From Lutjanus erythropterus (taxonomy: Eukaryota; Chordata; Actinopteri; Lutjaniformes; Lutjanidae): 64,000 nt of DNA. Position 1 is the stretch's first letter. Each line of letters starts with the position of its first letter. The DNA lies in assembly GCA_020091685.1 (NCBI GenBank), contig CM034604.1, positions 3,089,820-3,153,819 of the forward strand, in the 5' to 3' direction. The notes under the pieces are model-generated. The model did not search any database, had not been told where the DNA came from, and worked only from the letters and a program-made list of their open reading frames with translations. Both the position numbers and the translations under genes were made by a program. Of this stretch, positions 1 to 12,425 are shown piece by piece.

Positions 1-777
1 TTATTACCATGTGGATCTTGTTAGGCGTTTTATGTAAAACTCATCCCCCTAACAATTGTCTAATGACGAGCATACCGGTTTGATGACAATTACTTTGAGT
101 CGAGTTGAAAAAAACAAAGTTTGCTGCAATGAGATCTAAGATTAAGACCATCCAGCGCAGATGCAATCAATATGTTGTGACGAACATTGCTTTGTAGTAT
201 AAGCTGCAATGGCTGCAGCAATTACAACAGCGTGATTACAAGACTAATTGGACATAACAGAGTAATTGTGAGTTAAACCAGCACAGCCGCAGTGGTATGA
301 GGAACATCCGCTGAGCACACAGAGGATGAGTGTGCTGCTGGTGCTGCTGAGCTGGCTCTTCCCTAAACAGCTTGTAATAATGTTGGAGGTACAGGCAGCG
401 TTCACATCGCAGCCCCTCAGCCAACTGATGCACACAGACACACACACACACACACCCCTCTGGCAAAACGCACAACAGCTGTGCTGGAGACAGAGGAACG
501 GTGAGGCGGAGGAACCCGTCTGACCGTTTACCTCCGACATCATCCATCATCGCTGACAGCACTCGATCATTGCTCATATTAATAAAAACTTCCCATCAAT
601 ATTGTGAGCCGGGGTTTTCCCCAGTGAGCCGCTCTCTGTCTGTGTAAAGATGTATATTGTACCATAAATCTAACCTCTCAGTGGCCAATGAATTAGGCCT
701 CGTACACAGGGGATACACAGGATGTTAGAGAGAATTTGAAGAGGGTGTAGAAGTCTGAGCAGTGCATTAGTACATGT
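1..777. other. Unassigned sequence, no gene seen
   Basis: I see no gene here. The 113- and 99-codon minus-strand frames and the 65-codon plus-strand frame overlap one another around a CA microsatellite. They are not supported by splice sites or recognisable domains, so I treat them as chance frames. Confidence 0.5.
431..456. repeat. (CA)n microsatellite
   Basis: A near-perfect CA dinucleotide run with one interruption near its start. It explains the cysteine/valine-rich and threonine/histidine-rich peptides predicted across this spot on the two strands. It is probably length-polymorphic. Confidence 0.9.
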
Positions 778-1374
778 TAGAGCTGAGCAATTAATCCAAG
801 TTTTATCAAAATTTGCTGCAATTTTCAAACTGCAGGAAGTGTAATATTTGTTAAAACCCATTTTTTCTGTGTAAAATGATTGTGTTGCTGCAGAGATGTG
901 CTGGCCCACACATCAGATTCTACAGACTTAAGAAAATATCTAATGATTATGTTCATTTTTATGATCGATTAGTTGTTTGGATTCATAGAGTGTCAGAAAA
1001 TGTTAACCAGTGTCTTATTTTGTCCACATCCCACAGGTATTCAGTTTACTATCAGAGAGGAGTAAAGAAAACATGCTGAAATCAGAGAAATTTCTTTTTA
1101 AAAAAGAGCCAAACTGATTAATCAATTATCAGAATTGTTGCCAAGTAATTTAATAGTTGACAACTAATTGATTAAGTGATTAGTCAGCAAATCATTGCAG
1201 TTTCACATCATTTGGTACAGATTGCTGCAAAAATCAGACTTTTAATGTTTTTCAATGAAAATGAGAACTATGTGGTAAAAATTATCATTCCGTTTAATAT
1301 TGCAAATCATATTGGAATTGCAATATCAGTAAAAATGAGTGCAGTTAGATATTTTTCAAAACCGTTCAGCTCTA
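778..1374. mobile_element. Old hAT-like non-autonomous element with a nested repeat
   Basis: The left end reads TAGAGCTGAGCAATTAATC. The reverse complement of the right end reads TAGAGCTGAACGGTTTTGA, so the ends form imperfect terminal inverted repeats. The last ~100 bases before 1374 (for example TTGCAATATCAG and CCGTTCAGCTCTA) resemble the teleost family whose consensus ends in a CAGCCCTA-type terminus. The flanking octamers GTACATGT and GTGCACTT share five of eight bases and could be a decayed target duplication. The middle is filled by a different repeat (930-1200). Family assignment is from memory and end structure, and no transposase is encoded. Confidence 0.5.
930..1200 (+). repeat. 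Dispersed teleost repeat of the 'GATTAATCGATTA' type, nested
   Basis: Blocks such as GATCGATTAGTTGTTTGG, TTCAGTTTACTATCAGAG, GAGGAGTAAAGAAAACATG and TAATAGTTGACAACTAATTG appear in the order I remember for a very common percomorph repeat of short self-complementary ends around a unique core. The two ends are AT-rich and complementary. The copy lies inside the older element at 778-1374. The left end of a second copy is at 47016-47085. It is non-coding, and its class is not certain. Confidence 0.55.
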
Positions 1375-1814
1375 GTGCACTTAGTAAAAAGACTGCTGAA
1401 TGTATTTGTATGTACATATATTATCAAGTGAAACCGGCTTATGAATGTAGCTGAAATACCTTTGAATTTAAGAATGAGGGATCAAAATATTCATATGGTT
1501 TTTATTGACTTGTAAAAGATTCACATATGCGTGTGATCATTGTCCATCTCAATCCAACTGATTTACTGGAGGCTATCACTGGACAATACTCCCAAGTTTT
1601 ATTAGAGTTTTATTGTTTCCAACTTGAAAAAGTAGAAAATATTGGCATCGTGCAGCCAGTCGAAGAAGATGATGAAAAGCAACAGAAACTACTGCAAAAA
1701 ACAAGGCTGTAGCCAGGATTTTATATATGTAATAGTAGATTATTTTCTCAAATAAAGTTAATATTATTTATATAGTTCTCAGTGTATATATAGCAGGTCC
1801 AGACTGTTCTCTTT
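1375..1814. other. Unassigned AT-rich sequence
   Basis: I see no gene, splice-site pair or recognisable repeat here. A 61-codon plus-strand frame from 1527 has no motif and is probably chance. Confidence 0.5.
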
Positions 1815-1990
1815 GTAGTTGGTCCAACAGTTCCCACCTTGAGCAAGCACTACGTGGCAGTGGTGAGGAAAAACTACCTTTTAAGAGCCAGAAACCTCAA
1901 GCAGAACCAGGGTCAGGGTGGGCCGCCATCGACCAGTTGGGTTGAGAGAGAAAGATCAAGGGGGAGAAGGAAAAGAGAGACAGAGAGAAA
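1815..1990 (+). repeat. Dispersed teleost repeat ('GTGGTGAGGAAAAACT' family), copy 1
   Basis: Recognisable blocks are CAGTTCCCACCTTGAGCAAG, GTGGTGAGGAAAAACTACCT, AGAAACCTCAAGCAGAACCA and GACCAGTTGGGTTGAGAGAG, followed by a purine-rich AG tail. I know this order from many fish genomes and 3' UTRs. A shorter copy of the first half is at 10880-10945. I cannot assign the transposon class from the sequence. It has no coding potential. Confidence 0.6.
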
Positions 1991-2509
1991 GAGTCTGGCG
2001 AGGAAACTCTGAATCCTGATTGTTTGGTTCTTCAAATTTTGAACCATTGGGTCTGAAAATACTGGAATCAACCATCATTAATCAATAAAATTTAAATTCA
2101 TCCTGTGGGGACAACAAAATTCACAGGTTGCAATAAAATCTGGCAGTTAGTTTTTAAGTTGGCTTAATCTGGTGTTAGTCGAGGGAAGAACTGAACTCAA
2201 TAGATCTGTTAGAGGGAGGTCAGAGGTCATAAGAATCATTAGCAAACATCCTCTGTGGATGTGGGATGTAGTGAATATTTACACTAAATTTCATAGCAAT
2301 CTGTCTGCCTGTCTGAATTTTGGGATATGTTCCATAATTGATATTTGGGCCTGAAGTCTGTGCTAGAGCTAGTTTCCAAAACTGAAGCAGGATTCACCCT
2401 ATGGGAACCCTAACCCTAATCTGTCAGATATTTTGCCCGTTGGCACTTGAAATGAAGGTCAGGGATTCATTTTTTTTTTTTCCAATTGATCCTCTTGATA
2501 TGATGATCT
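1991..2509. other. Unassigned, possibly old repeat debris
   Basis: No gene seen. The stretch at about 2210-2350, with phrases like TTACACTAAATTTCATAGCA, resembles a dispersed fish repeat whose consensus mentions a similar 'AAATTTCATGGCAATCC' block. The match is too loose to name. A 60-codon frame lies inside it and is probably repeat-derived. Confidence 0.35.
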
Positions 2510-2595
2510 TTTCTACCTGTACTTTTTGAGCTGCTGTAATGTGTGAAATTCACCATTGTGAGATCAATAAAGTTTATTTTATCTTAGCTTTGCTT
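2510..2595 (+). mobile_element. LINE 3' tail, plus orientation
   Basis: The sequence GAGCTGCTGTAATGTGTGAA is followed by TTCACCATTGTGAGATCAAT and then AAAGTTTATTTTATCTTAGC. This is the typical 3' end of severely 5'-truncated teleost non-LTR retrotransposons (ATT...GGGATCAATAAAG plus a degenerate TTATC-type tail). Only the tail remains, with no reverse transcriptase. I do not assign the clade (Rex1/L2-like is possible). Confidence 0.6.
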
Positions 2596-2694
2596 TTCTT
2601 GGTTTAGCTTATCTTATTAAAGCAGATTTCAGGAACATGTGGGATATCTTGTTGTGGATCAGTGTGTTGGTTAAGAGGTCATTCAAGTTAGGAG

Positions 2695-2800
2695 GATTTA
2701 TATATTTTATTTTATTTTACCTGTATTTAACCAGGCAAGTTATGAAGAACAAATTCTTATTTACAGTGGGGTCCTGGCAAACGACAGGAGGTCTCAGGAG
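2695..2800 (-). mobile_element. LINE 3' tail, minus orientation
   Basis: Read on the plus strand it begins with TATATTTTATTTTATTTTAC, then CTGTATTTAACCAGGCAAGT, then GAACAAATTCTTATTTACAG. The reverse complement gives the common fish LINE ending CTTGCCTGGTTAAATACAGG followed by an A/T-rich simple tail. It is strongly 5'-truncated with no coding part, and lies in the opposite orientation to the LINE tail ending at 2595. Confidence 0.55.
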
Positions 2801-5337
2801 GTCATGAAAAACAGGAATAATCCTGGGGACTATGATTTCTTTTATTTACTTATTTATTTTAAACTAGTTTCCAAGTCAATCAGAATCAGACAAAACCTGG
2901 CTGCTTTGGAGCTGAATCACTGGTCCTGTTTACACCTGGACTTAACCTGCATCTTGTGCGATCAAATCAAAAGTAGACGGCTCTAAGTGCAGGTGTGAAT
3001 GCACCCAAAGACACACTGTTGTTGCTCAGACCACATTAAACATGTCAAATTTTGTAAAGACAGAAAACACTAACCAATGCAGGCTACTTATTTGTTGCCC
3101 ATGGAAAAAGTCCCAAACCTCTTTCAAAAATTTGTTATTTGTTGAGTTAGAGGAAACTTTCTGAACTTTATGAAACACTGTCTATGACAAATTCTTAATT
3201 ATTTGGGCCCTCTTGCAAATTGGGAAGTGTCACACTTTAAGGTCTTTCTTTGTGTGAGAGCAGCATGTTGGCTACTAGTGTTGGGGATTAGGTCTCTGCA
3301 AACTGAAATAATATTGCTATAGGTTTATTTGCATGTAGAGCGGGGAAGTGAGTTCAGATCACAAGTGGTCACTTGAGATGAATGTGATGACACATTTTGA
3401 GCTGATGTACTTAGAGCTGTCCACTTGTTAAGCCTGTTTCCAGTTTCCAGTGGTGGAAAAGATGTAAAATTGTGCAATTTGAGAATATAATACTTGCCAA
3501 TATGTAAATATGTAAATCCAGTGTATTCTTCCATAGAGAGGGAAAGCTCAATAACATGTCCTGCAGCACTAAAGATGTTCCAGTACATTTATTACAGAAA
3601 ATAAAGTGATCCTGAATCTGTGAAAAACGGGGGGGAAAAAGTCTTGAGCTGCTATTTCTGCAGTAATAAAATGAAATACAATCTGAACATCCTGAACATT
3701 TTATCTGGATACGATGTGAGATGCTACTGTTACATGAATGTGTTCAAATTGAGTAGTGTTCCGTGCTGCTGTGTAGCCCTCAGGAAAGCTGGCGGTACAA
3801 AAGTGCTCTGGCTTTGGATGCTAAAACTTGTCCCCAACTCAGTCAGCAGTGCACTTCAGGCTGTGTGGAAATATAGGACTGAAGCAGATTATATAAGTGT
3901 CGGTTTTGAAGGTCTGCGATGCGTCTCCTTGATGCGGATGTGACTAGAATGAGGCATTGTTGGAGCTCTGTGCAGAACTTCTGAGAGCGGAGCATTCCTC
4001 AGATGTAATCTCCTTTGCCCAGATGAAAGAGCCAGTCATAACGGACCATCTCCTGCTTATGAGGCCTCTATGGAGCAGGTCTGTAGCTTAGAAGGAGATT
4101 ACAATGGATTTACCACTGATCTCACACACTCCTTTGCAACTCCCCCGCTACCTCCACCTCCCAAAAGTACCACTCCGTGTGTGCTGCAGCCAATTGTCGC
4201 CAGCTTTGTTGTAGCTTTGTAGGTATGTGAAGCGGCGACGAGATCGAAAAGCTCTAAGCTAAAGTGGAAAACTTGCACTGCGGTCAATCAGAGGGAGCTG
4301 CATTGATGACAACAACACAGGAGTGATTCTTCCTCTCAGCTCAGGAGTTTGTTGAAATCTGGGTCGCTTCATGATAATGGGGGTGAGGATGCAGTCATAA
4401 GGATGAGGTCACCGTGGGGAATCGTTCAAATCCCGCTCCTCCCCGCTGATGAAAAACCCACTGTCTCCCCTCCCGAAATGCAATATAGGTCAGTCCTGCA
4501 AGGATCTGTATGCAGCACATACAGGAGGGTGGTGGCGGTGGAGGGTGGAGGGTTGCTGATGAATAATTAATGCAACCGGATAGTTGGGTGAAATAATCCG
4601 ATGTTTGTGCACCAAACCGTCGGGATGAGCAACACCTAGCTGCGCCTGCAGCGTAGCCTCAAAGGGCACGTACCAAGGGACGGGGCTAAGTTCAAGTGAT
4701 TAGTCATGTTTATTACTCCAGACATCAGGAATCTCCCATAAGGAGGAACTACAAAGAGAAGCAAGAATTTCATCATGTGGCTTCAGGTGAATTCATCATT
4801 ACAACGCATTTGCTTATTTGGCATCCATTGTATTTGTCTGCAACACTTTTTTTAGAAAAAAAAATCACACACATACAACTAATTTGTAGAAACAAATATG
4901 TTTATTGGGAAATTCAAAGCTGGCCCAGTTACACTTTTAAGCATCTGGACCCCAGAGCACCCTGTCTTTATTTCACTATTGCACCTGGAAATGTCCTGTC
5001 CTTTTAAAATCATCTCCTGTGTATTAAAATATGGAGAAAAAAGTCCTGAGCTTTGTGTTGGAGACACTTTAAGTTGTCACCAATAACTGGAACTGACTAC
5101 ATGACATTGAGATCCGTGATTTTATTTTAATGATGACAGTCTGGGTGTCTTAGAAAATGTTGAAACACGCCCTTTAACTACATGCAGAGCAAATCAAAAC
5201 CACAAAAAGGCTTTAATAGAAGTCTTGGAAGTGCTTTCATGGCTGATTCATTCTTGTTGTTTTTAGCATTTGATCGTAAATGTCACGATTATCTATTTTA
5301 TGTTGTGTTAAATTTAATGAATGCATTGTAATATAAT
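2801..5337. other. Unassigned region; GC-richer repeat-poor block at about 4.0-4.7 kb
   Basis: No gene or clear mobile element is visible. Frames of 60-107 codons occur on both strands without recognisable motifs or paired splice sites. About 3960-4700 is richer in GC and free of repeats I recognise, including a run of pyrimidine-rich codon-like sequence near 4120-4170. It is a modest candidate for conserved non-coding DNA. Confidence 0.35.
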
Positions 5338-5363
5338 AAGAAGAAGAAGAAAAAGAAGAAGAA
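5338..5363. repeat. (AAG)n microsatellite
   Basis: A run of AAG trinucleotides with one AAA interruption, followed by AT-rich sequence. It may be length-variable. Confidence 0.85.
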
Positions 5364-7138
5364 ATTATTCTTATTGTTATTACTGGGTGAAAGTCCTTGC
5401 TGGATGTCATCACTTTCAGTCATTTCTTATCCCACTTATGGATCTTTCCAATATAATGTGTGTTGAATCTCTTATCTTGAGCTGACAGATCAGATGCTCC
5501 TTCTTCTCCACCTGTTTCCTTATTTTTCTTCTCGTCTGTTATTCTTTTTTTCGGATCAACTTTAATGTCAGACCATTTCTTTTTCACCTGAGACACAGTT
5601 CATCTCTCCAGGGACACAACACAACATGAACCACTTTAGTTATTGCAGCCCAAGTAATTATTTTTATAAGTCGCAGTGTGCCTTTTGTGGCCTCCTCCTC
5701 AGATACAGGCAGCACAGCTGTGTGTCCAAGGTTCAGGCTGAATGTGGAGAGGCAGTGTCTGGCGCTGGTTGAAAGGAGGTGAATAAAAAGGAGAGAAATA
5801 AAAAGCTATTTCCTGATTGTTTCACAGCGGTTATGATCTAAACACAATTAAACACCCACACACACTGCAGCAACACCGGCTTTAACCATGATACTTTTCT
5901 ATGCAAACTTACTTCCTTTTACGGAGAAATGGGGGCATGGCAGCATGTTGAACAAATGCAGATGCAGTGGGATCTAATAAGTTTGTCTGGAGATAAAGTT
6001 ACTGCAGCTAGTAAGCTAGTGTTAGTTAGCTGGTCATGCTAACATTTGCATCTTATGTTAGAGCAGGTGAGGACAGAGTTTAATCCATTCACCACACGTG
6101 CTCTTGTGTTTCACGTCAGAGACTACAGAAAAGACACCACTGTCCAGACTCATGAAATGCAGAATATCGCTCTTCTCAGAGCCTCCTGTACACAGCTACA
6201 AGTTATGGTTGCTAAGGTATGATTGGACAGTTGCTGTTTGGAGGTGGGGCTTAGGGAAGGGTCAGTTTAGAATGACACAATGGTAAGAACAAACAGCAAG
6301 AATATTGTTGTAAATGAGGCCCACTGTGAGCTTTTTTGTTTGAAATCACATCACATAATCACCATCAGTAAACAGCAGGACATACTTGGTTCTCGCTGCT
6401 GCAGGTGTTGGCTTTTTAGCCAGGTAAAGTGCAACAAATTAAACTTTGGATCAGTGCAGAAAATAAGTTTAAAAGTTTATGATATTTAAGATACCTTAGC
6501 TTTGCTCAGTAAGATTGTCAACAATGAACTCCACTTATGAATTTTGTTAAATGGTAAATGCAAGTCCCACCTTTGCTTGGAAGTCCCCAAAATATACTTC
6601 CTCAATCTGCTCCTTACTCTGAGCATTTGGCTCCCTGCATGAGCACAAGACTTCACTTCTTTGCCCCAGTGAGGATTTAGCAACATTTGAATCAGAATCT
6701 GATGACAGTTGGCAGAGTTGTTTGCCAGGTCACTCAAATCTGATTAAACTGCACCCACACATTCCTAAATAGCAGATAAGCTGGGTGCTAGTTTAATAAT
6801 ATCATCATTATCATTTAAAATTTTAAATATTTGCTATGGGAATAAAATTATGTTATCTATATGTGGCATGTTGTATATTTTATGAAGTATGATCTGGTTT
6901 AGAAATACTTTTGAAACTCAGTCTGTTTAATACCTGAACTGAAACCTGCAGCAACTGATGTTTTGGCTACTTGGGTGCAGCTGAAACAACCTGTAAACTC
7001 AACACTCAGCTTTTAATTAATCAGCTTTTAATTTGATATGATGAACTTATTGTACATCCAGAAAACAGACAGCAACATTAACAGTAATTCAGAGTTGTAT
7101 TTTTGGCCACTTGATGAATGTAAGTCTATTACACACTC
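5364..7138. other. Unassigned sequence
   Basis: I see no gene and no repeat I can name. Several short frames (62-83 codons) overlap on opposite strands. The segment near 6000-6060 contains CTAGTAAGCTAGTGTTAGTT, typical of 'GCTAGCTAACATTAGC'-style repeat debris common in fish DNA, but is too short to define. Confidence 0.4.
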
Positions 7139-7260
7139 TCTTTTAGCTCTGTTTTTGGTCTCCACCAACATCTGAGAAAAACTTCTTCCTCTTCAGCTTC
7201 TAAAAGCTCCACTATGTTCACCAGCTCGGTACAGGCTTGCAACATACACCCTGGTCTCCG
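7139..7260 (+). repeat. Dispersed repeat, 'TAGCTCTGTTTTTGGTCTCC' family, copy 1
   Basis: The core TTTTAGCTCTGTTTTTGGTC is followed by TCCACCAACATCTGAGAAAA, a CTTCAGCTTCTAAAAGCTCC block and TATGTTCACCAGCTCGGTAC. The same blocks in the same order recur at 44455-44710 (plus strand) and inverted at 14838-14985. Three dispersed copies in one window show it is an interspersed repeat and not a gene. It is probably the interior of a non-autonomous DNA element whose ends I cannot fix. Confidence 0.6.
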
Positions 7261-10200
7261 GTGACACAGTCCTTCTTCAAGCTCCATGAATTATCTGGGT
7301 TTAAGGGACATCAAACATTGCCAGTTAAATAAACATTGCCAGTTACCATCAATCCAGGCAGCATCACCTTTCCCCAAAAATATGTTTGGCAAAGTAAATA
7401 AGTTGCATTTCGGTTCTTTGGACCTCAGTATTTCCAAAGTCTTGGCTCAGGTCCTGATTTTCCTAAGGCTACTTTAGCATAGCTAGCATCACTAATTAGC
7501 CACCAGGCTACATTAGAGATTGGGATTTTCTAAAAGATCTCATTGCACTGAATAAATCCTACTGGATCATTGCATCATAAAAAAAAACAAAAAAAACATT
7601 TGATATTTTTTGCCAGATGCAGTAGAGAGAAAACAACTTGTACATTCTACACTCATTTTTGTGGTCTGGATTAATATTGTGGCTTTTTTGTGGTATGTAA
7701 CTTTTGCCCCTGGATATTTTTATTGCTACTGGTATTTTTTTCTTTTTGTGATCTTTTCTTCTAGGTCATCACTCTAAAAAGAAACTAAAAAAAGTGCCTT
7801 TTAAATTTTTAGTTGACTGAACTTAACTTTCTTAATTAATGATTCAAGACAAATAAACTGTTCTAGTCAAATAAACTTCATATTAATTACATTGTACTTA
7901 AATCCTTTAGCTTACACTTAATCACAATCCATTTCATATACAAATATATAGTTGAGCTGACACAATCTTTCAATTTCTTTTAACCGGAACTCCAAAGCTG
8001 AAAATACATCAATCTATAGCTCAGTCTGTAATACCTAGTTTACCTAACTTTGGTATTTCAACTTTATTATATGTATTTCTATTTGAGCTAACCATTTTAA
8101 TCTACTTAAAACTAAGTTTACACTACATATTTAATAATTCTCTTAACTTTCTTGACTTCAGCTTCATTTTATATTCAGTTTAAAGGTCTTGACTCTCAGG
8201 TTATTGGTTGTTTAAAAGAAACAAAGCCAATTCAAGTTCTTCAAAGATTTATTGACCCACATGGGCAAGCTGAAGCAACCTTTGAACTGATCCCATCTAA
8301 GGCAATTTATTGTTGCCCCTAAAACAACACAAGCTTGTGGCTAAAAGATCCCCACTGTAGAATGAGCACAAATAAGCAGGGGAGACGAGGGATAATTGTA
8401 ACAGGGGGATATTGTAACACACTCTTTTTCTCCACCGTGAAACACGCTAGTGTGAGCAGGATCTTTTCGCTACAGAAGTTTTCAACAAAACAAATCATTT
8501 TGAGGTATGCAAGTTAGTTTTTGAATGCGCAGTATTTTTCTTCGGCTGTCTAAAGTTTAGATGACTGCAGATCTAAACTTGTGTCAGTTTTAAATCTAAG
8601 TTATTGGTGAAAAACTGAGTAACCTATGCTAATGTATGTGTTATTTTTTTCTATCATGGCTACAGGTTGGTGTTGACATACTTTTCTGTTAGAAATTAAC
8701 ATACATTTAGTGCTCAACTAAAAATTAATTTTAACTCATTTTAAATACATGAAATGTAGTTATTGCTTGAATAAATGCATCGTCCTCTGCAAATCGAAAT
8801 AGATATAGACTTGCTTTAAATGCATATGATGACTGACAAAAAAGAATCAAAAAAGAGTTACATTATCAGATACCACAGCAGAAACCACTGTAACACTGAC
8901 TTCTTGCATTAAATGTGATATTACTGTCTTGTTCTTATCAGTGAAAATATATTAGTTGTAGTATTAATAAGTGCACATATATGTTTCTTATGTCAAGACA
9001 TGATGAGTGAATTTCAAGTATTCTGTGTGTTGTAAGTTCTAATTGCCCCCGCTCTCCCCTACTCCCTACTCATTACCTCTGCTGCCATCTTTCATCCTGT
9101 CACTGTCCTTACCTATACAGCATCTGCAGATTCATGCATAAAAACCCTGGAAATAGCCTGCTATTTTTATATTTAGCTGTCTTGGCACCTGATTAACCAA
9201 TCCACTGGTCACTTCATTGTCAGAGAAAATGACAACAAAGTTCTCTGGAATCTCTGAATCTTGAATTTTGGCACGATGACAACATTACAAATTTGTCCTT
9301 TGTCTTCGCAATGTGCTGCTTCTGTTTGCAAGCAGATTCACAATTGTGGCTGGAGGGTAAATTACTAATATAATTCAAACAATAAGACAGTTTCAAACTC
9401 CAGATGGCTGCTCAGTGTAGTTAGTGTGACACTTATTTTGGAACACTAATTTCTTTCATTTTAGCTGTTGTGTTTCTCATTTGTAGGTGAAAAATTGAGG
9501 ATGAAGGCTGCGTTTTCACTCCTGTTTCCTCCTCTGGAGTCTCTCTGTTTTCTCTTCTTAGACCGTTTCACTCTTCAGCCCTTTGATCTAACGTAATTAG
9601 CTCGTTTCATTTGTAAAGACATTGAAACTTGCGGTCTCACTCCTCCATGACAGGAATATCTGATGTGTCTGATGTGTCAGAGCGTCTTATCAGCTTCAGA
9701 ACGTGACTCTTTCAAGCTTATAAAGACCCCATTTACCAATTATGTATAGCCAATAAATCAAAGACTGATATTTTGTTTCACATAAAACTTCACAGAGGAG
9801 TTAGATGTGCTGTTTTGGTTCAATGTCTTGTTGTATGTTTTATGTTTGTTCATTTTGCACGTTCCAGAAATAGCTCATACGTCAAATTCGTTGAGCTTTC
9901 GTAGGTCTTGTCTACATCAAATAAGATGGGGGCCATTATGTGCCTTGTTATAAGCCAGCACAATGTTAACTGAGTGTGAAGACATCAAACGGGAATAAAG
10001 ATAGAATGAACCACTGCACCCTGAAGAGCCCTTCCTATCCAAGAATAAAGGAGGCAGAGGAAATATTGGATGCCTTAAAAATGTTGACTTGAGAAGAAGA
10101 GCAAAAGTCATTACTTTCATTTTTTCAAATGAGGAATGCATACAAATCATGCCCTTGAATTTTTGCTCCCCAGTGTTTTTTTTTTAATAGCTTGATAGTC

Positions 10201-10879
10201 CACTTTTATTCTGACATGATAACTATCTGGACAGTGGTAATAATGTGTGATACAGGGATTCGCCTCACTGTTATTTTTGTGACCTTTGCCTATGGACGCT
10301 CGCAGCATACAAATCTCCACAAAGCTGTTTCTGAGGTCTCTGATGCTCCCACTCATCTGTTCGATACAGCCACCCTTTGAAACGTGGCCTCCTCCTTGTG
10401 ATAATCCACGGACTCCAAAGAGGTTGCCAACAGTTTCAGCAGCTTCCCCTTAATTATTATGCTTGCTATCAAAGAAGGAAGGAAGATTTTGGAGTGGGGT
10501 TTATTGACAGAAATGACCATAATTTAACATAATACCACACTGATTTTCATGTCAGTCAAGCAGAGAGGAGAGTAATGGAAAACACCTCAGCACGCACAAC
10601 TACATCCTCGTGCATGTACACACACAAGCCGAATGTGTGGACCAAAACATGGAAACATAATGTGATTTTAGTTAGGGGTGAGCAACTTTAAATTAAATAA
10701 TTACATTACAGTTACAAATACCTGTAGTATTAGTAACTGATATTTTTGACATTTTGAGGAATCAGCTTGTTTGTCATCTTTAAAGCAGATAAGGGATATC
10801 AATTTCCTCTATGTGTCTTTAGTCAATTATAACATAACTTCTAAGCATTTCTAGACCATAATCTATAATATTATATACA
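7261..10879. other. Unassigned AT-rich region
   Basis: No gene seen. About 7790-8200 is strongly AT-rich with many CTTAA/TTAAG motifs and may be an old non-autonomous element. A related-looking block occurs at about 36560-36800 (TTTTGAGTTTTGAGCCC, AAACTCAAAACACTG), but I cannot align ends. Frames of 60-77 codons on both strands have no supporting motif. Confidence 0.4.
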
Positions 10880-10945
10880 GAGACCCAACAGTTCCTACCA
10901 CGAGCCAACATTCAGCGACTGTGGTGAGGAAAAACTCCCTTTCAG
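10880..10945 (+). repeat. Dispersed teleost repeat ('GTGGTGAGGAAAAACT' family), copy 2
   Basis: The order AGACCCAACAGTTCCTACCA, CGAGCCAACATTCAGCGACT, GTGGTGAGGAAAAACTCCCT matches the first half of the copy at 1815-1990. It ends abruptly after the CCCTTT block, so it is a 3'-truncated fragment. Confidence 0.6.
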
Positions 10946-11942
10946 TTTATGGATATATTGTAACACAAGATGACATGGAAATGTTTAAAAAATGTAAAGC
11001 TATAATAAAAAGAGTAATAATACAGTGGTTTAGTTTAGTAGCTAAATTGACTGCTATAACCTGTAAGACAGTTTTGGTTCAGGGAACAAACTGAACTCCT
11101 TTGTTGCGGTAGCCAAAAATGCTTTTAGGAATTTAAATGTATCAATTTTTTTCTATAAAAACAGAACTAATAATTTATTGCAATATGTCACTCTTTAATA
11201 ATATGTGTAAACGAACTGTGTGGCTGAGAATTTTCATAAAATATTTAATCTAGCCTAATTATGAGGTATGCTAGCCGGTAATGATGCACAGGTATGTGGG
11301 TTATAGGTCAGCTTACCAGAAAATACCACTGATTTGGGCAGTCAAGTGACACAGCAGCAGTCCTAGTAAGATATTAAAAACTTACAAAAATATTGTGTGC
11401 AGTAGTCCATCGTCTCTCCCCTCCTCTCTGTCACTTTCTGTCTCTCAAACACACACACAGATGCTGGGTGAAGAGGTGGAGCCAAACACTAGGCTAAAAA
11501 GACAGTGTAGACTTACGCATGTCAGCTACTATTTTGTTAAAATTCACTGTTGAGAGGTGAAGGATGAATCCTTTGTGCGTATATGAGAAAGAGAAAGAAA
11601 GTTCATGTCTTCAGTGAAGAGCTACTTGTTTGCTGCTATTCAGCAGCTGTTATCAATGAGCCTATGAGGCTCTGGAGACTCGCTAATAGCTGGGATCTGT
11701 ATCTGTCAAGTTTTGCGGTTTGCGTGAACTTGGATTCTATGCTAATTCTTGCAATATTCCATCACTCATGGGGCATATTTGTCGGGACATGAAGATGCAT
11801 CTGCTGGTATCCTGATTATTCATTTTTGTAAAGAAACCTGTGTTGTTCGCATTGCATTTTGTTTTTTGGGAATCTCAACCTTAAAGTTCAAATTGCACCT
11901 ACAGCTGGTAAATGCGTGGTTAACTTTAGCATGAAATATTTG
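10946..11942. other. Unassigned sequence
   Basis: No gene or nameable repeat is visible. It holds a 69-codon and a 61-codon plus-strand frame with no motif. A pyrimidine-rich stretch with a short CACACACA run lies near 11415-11460. Confidence 0.4.
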
Positions 11943-12425
11943 CAGTAGGCACCAAAAATACTTGATTGGGTTTAGGAACCAAAATTACTTGTTTAGCTTT
12001 AGGCACAGAAAAAACTACTTGGTTTGGTTTAGGCGACAAAGCTATTTGGTTAGCTTTAGGCACCAAAACTACTTCTTAAGGTTCAGGCATCAAAATGACT
12101 GGGTTAGGTTTAAGCACCAGAACTACTTGTTTCACTTTAGCCACCAAAACGACTTGTTTAGGTGTGAGCACCAAACTAGTTGTTTAGCTTTAGGCACAAA
12201 AACTACTCGTTTAGTTTTAGGCACCAACACCACTTGCTTAGCTTCAGGTACCAAAACTACTTTAGCACCAAAATCACATTTGCTTCAGGCACCAAAACTA
12301 CTTGGTTAGCTTTAAGCACCAAAGCTACTTGGTTGGCCTGAGGCACCAAAACTACATGTTTGCGTCAGGCACCAAAGCTACTTGGTTAGCTTTAGGCACC
12401 AAAACTGCTTGTTTAGGTTAAGATA
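11943..12425. repeat. 27-bp minisatellite, about 17 units
   Basis: The region is a head-to-tail array of a unit close to AGGCACCAAAACTACTTGG plus TTAGCTTT, 27 bases long. I count about 17 units, most 26-30 bases, with scattered substitutions. One longer unit lies near 12247. Since 27 is a multiple of three, one frame stays open for 115 codons (11962-12309) and yields a roughly 9-residue periodic peptide around HQNYLF. That is an arithmetical consequence of the array. The unit is the core of a family dispersed elsewhere in the window (19505, 25600, 40860, 47185 and 54190). Confidence 0.9.
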
